Positions 5,494 through 6,433 of a DNA stretch of 6,433 nt are shown piece by piece. The notes below the pieces were generated by a model, which made no database searches, was not told where the DNA came from, and saw nothing but the letters and a program-made list of their open reading frames with translations. Positions within the stretch are counted from its first letter, which is position 1; every line of letters begins with the position of its first letter. The stretch is from Dialister sp. (GTDB lineage: Bacteria; Bacillota; Negativicutes; Veillonellales; Dialisteraceae), in assembly GCA_022722495.1 (NCBI GenBank), contig JAIJLI010000128.1, positions 1-6,433 of the forward strand, in the 5' to 3' direction. A program made the position numbers and the translations under genes.

Positions 5494-5512
5494 CCCCTTC
5501 CTCTGGAAGGGG
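5494..5512. repeat. CCCCTTCC hairpin
   Basis: CCCCTTCC (5494-5501), loop TCT and GGAAGGGG (5505-5512) form a perfect 8-bp stem, followed by a GAGCGAAGCGAGGCGG phrase. It resembles the CCTTCCCC hairpin of the dispersed repeat but lacks the rest of it. Confidence 0.7.
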
Positions 5513-5582
5513 CAGACGAGCGAAGCGAGGCGGGGTTGGCTTCCCTGAATGTGGGAGTACCGTTTCACGCGACCAACCTCCC

Positions 5583-5630
5583 AGTCTCCTAGTCTCTTAG
5601 TCTCTCAGTCTCTTAGTCTCTTAGTCTCTT
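5583..5630. repeat. AGTCTCTT octanucleotide tandem array
   Basis: There are six consecutive 8-base units. Four are AGTCTCTT, one is AGTCTCCT and one is AGTCTCTC. The array is in non-coding DNA and shows no spacer structure, so it is a simple tandem repeat and not a CRISPR. Confidence 0.92.
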
Positions 5631-5654
5631 AAGCTCCCTAGCCCCATACACCAC

Positions 5655-5691
5655 AAAGCCCCTGACCGGAAAATTTCCGATCAGGGGCTTT
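5655..5691 (-). terminator. Terminator hairpin behind the Hsp20 gene
   Basis: AAAGCCCCTGA (5655-5665) pairs perfectly with TCAGGGGCTTT (5681-5691). The inner bases CGGAAA/TTTCCG extend the stem, for a nearly uninterrupted hairpin of about 18 bp. It lies 33 bases past the Hsp20 stop codon. The T-run is only three bases on either strand, so strength as an intrinsic terminator is moderate. Confidence 0.8.
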
Positions 5692-5724
5692 CTATGCGAT
5701 CGCATCAGCGTCTCTCAAAAGACA

Positions 5725-6153
5725 TTAGTCGATCGTGATCTGACGAGACGGTTCTGCCTTCTTTTCTTCTTCCTTCGGCAGCATGATGGTCAGGATGCCA
5801 TCCTTCAGTGCCGCTTTGATGCCTTCCTCCTTGATGCCTTTCACCGTGAACTGACGGCTAAAGGAGACAGAAGCACGTTCGCGGCGGATGTAGTGATGCT
5901 CTGTATCATCGGCATCCTTCTTGTCTTCCTTCTTTGCACCCAGAGACAGGATCCCATTCTCATAAGAAATATGGATCTCTTCCTTCTTGAACCCCGGCAT
6001 ATCGCAAGTGATCTCGTAATGATCCTTCTTATCCTCAATATCGACCTTCGGGACAGCGGTGTAATCCTGATACACCGTCGGCATATCATCATCAAAGAAG
6101 TGATCCAGAACCGTATTGCCAAACAGACCATCAAATGGAATCAAACTACGCAT
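5725..6153 (-). CDS. Hsp20 family small heat-shock protein
   Basis: This 142-residue, ATP-independent holdase chaperone should bind unfolding proteins in the cytoplasm and form oligomers. The alpha-crystallin domain spans about residues 33-128. It begins with VPKVDI (34-39), has DMPGF (51-55), and contains the conserved A115-x3-G119-x-L121 signature in ALKDGILTIMLPK. The C-terminal I139-T-I141 is the IxI anchor used for oligomer assembly. A short N-terminal arm (1-32) is rich in Phe and Asp, including LIPFDGLFG. The length is normal for bacterial Hsp20. The ATG at 6153 follows AAAGAGGT (6161-6168) by seven bases. It is a single-gene unit with its own CIRCE-controlled promoter and a hairpin terminator behind it. 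HrcA repression relieved by heat is the likely control. Confidence 0.95.
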   Translation of the reverse strand: MRSLIPFDGLFGNTVLDHFFDDDMPTVYQDYTAVPKVDIEDKKDHYEITCDMPGFKKEEIHISYENGILSLGAKKEDKKDADDTEHHYIRRERASVSFSRQFTVKGIKEEGIKAALKDGILTIMLPKEEEKKAEPSRQITID

Positions 6154-6186
6154 ATCAAAGACCTCTTTCTTTTTATAATTTTCTTC

Positions 6187-6207
6187 AGGAGCCCTTTCGG
6201 TTCTCCC
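6187..6207 (-). promoter_or_regulatory. Hairpin with GAAA tetraloop in the Hsp20 mRNA leader
   Basis: On the minus strand GGGAG pairs with CUCCU, and an inner CC-GAAA-GG caps the stem with a GNRA loop. It lies between the predicted start and the ribosome binding site but does not include that site, so it is more likely a 5' stabilising structure than a thermometer. Confidence 0.4.
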
Positions 6208-6219
6208 TTGAACAACTAT

Positions 6220-6247
6220 AGTATAGCACTTTTAGCACTCATGTCAA
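6220..6247 (-). promoter_or_regulatory. Sigma-A promoter of the Hsp20 gene
   Basis: A perfect TTGACA -35 (6242-6247) and TATACT -10 (6220-6225) are separated by 16 bases on the minus strand. The predicted start is near 6213, about 60 bases before the ATG. The -35 box lies inside the CIRCE spacer. Confidence 0.85.
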
Positions 6248-6258
6248 TAGAGTGCTAA
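6232..6258. promoter_or_regulatory. CIRCE element (HrcA operator)
   Basis: TTAGCACTC (6232-6240), a 9-base spacer and GAGTGCTAA (6250-6258) match the CIRCE consensus perfectly. HrcA bound here would cover the -35 box and spacer of the Hsp20 promoter and block RNA polymerase until heat inactivates HrcA. CIRCE more usually controls groESL and dnaK operons. Confidence 0.97.
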
Positions 6259-6309
6259 AATGTTTTTGATTATTTGATTTAAGAAAATGAAAATGCGTGC
6301 TGCGATGAT

Positions 6310-6433
6310 CCTTAGCTGGTGCTAACCTCGTATCGTCAGCCTTCCCTATGGGAAGATGCCCCAAAGGGGCGGATAGGAGAGGGACGGCAGGAAAGACAGA
6401 TGAGAAAAGCGGAGAGGTGCGCGGCACATGTGG
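6310..6433 (+). repeat. Dispersed double-hairpin intergenic repeat, copy 3 (runs to window end)
   Basis: This is a direct repeat of 5304-5429. Both share CCTCGTATCGTCAGC, TTCCCTATGGGAA, a GCCCC-3 nt-GGGGC hairpin (loop AAA here, GCA there), GGGCGGATAG, GACAGATGAG and AGCGGAGA. The window may cut its right end. No gene is visible here. Confidence 0.8.

Larger units (their letters stand above)
5212..5654. other. Repeat-rich divergent spacer, no gene seen
   Basis: No credible gene was found. The spacer has a GCGGC-TTC-GCCGC hairpin followed by TTTTT (5288-5305), a copy of the dispersed double-hairpin repeat (5304-5429), a CCCCTTCC-TCT-GGAAGGGG hairpin (5494-5512) next to a CGAGCGAAGCGAGG word, and an 8-base tandem array (5583-5630). 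The T-tailed hairpin at 5288 looks like a plus-strand terminator, but there is no plus-strand gene before it to terminate. Confidence 0.7.

Noticed and set aside
5583..5630. Possible CRISPR array
   Set aside because: The units are 8 bases with no unique spacers, so this is a simple tandem repeat. There are no cas genes.
6239..6427. A 62-codon minus-strand frame upstream of the Hsp20 gene
   Set aside because: It lies across the dispersed repeat and the CIRCE element and has no start signals.

Overview
The window looks like chromosome from an anaerobic, low-redox Firmicute. The evidence is a perfect CIRCE element (HrcA operator), sigma-A promoters with consensus boxes, AAGGAGG-type ribosome binding sites, and three biotin synthases whose residues resemble the biotin synthases of obligate anaerobes. 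The moderately high GC content and the style of intergenic repeats would suit a Negativicute such as Selenomonas or Dialister relatives, but that placement is inference only.

Layout, left to right. Positions 1-386 are non-coding and hold repeat modules. Positions 387-1433 hold a plus-strand gene pair: a family 4 iron-sulfur uracil-DNA glycosylase, then a small single-pass membrane protein with a CxxCH motif. Positions 1434-1809 are a repeat-rich spacer with heptanucleotide arrays and a short element bounded by ~40 bp inverted repeats. A strong bidirectional terminator (1810-1856) separates this from the minus-strand block. Positions 1855-5117 hold three consecutive, colinear, full-length biotin synthase genes on the minus strand, read from right to left. 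Upstream of the first is a near-consensus promoter overlaid by a BirA-like operator candidate (5165-5199). Positions 5212-5654 are a second non-coding, repeat-rich spacer. Positions 5725-6153 hold a minus-strand Hsp20 small heat-shock protein gene, with a terminator behind it and a CIRCE/sigma-A promoter in front. The window ends in another copy of the dispersed repeat.

How the parts work together. The glycosylase gene is DNA repair and unrelated to the rest. The biotin synthases would all catalyse the last step of biotin synthesis (dethiobiotin to biotin), yet no bioA, bioD, bioF or biotin transporter gene is visible. All three keep the radical-SAM CxxxCxxC motif. All three lack the cysteine equivalent to E. 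coli C97 and carry instead a shared set: a CC pair at 146-147, C170 in an HCN motif, and C206. That points to the alternative (type II) auxiliary cluster of anaerobe BioB. The tandem triplication and its regulatory DNA are the most interesting content of the window. The other notable theme is a family of mosaic intergenic repeats that recur in every spacer.
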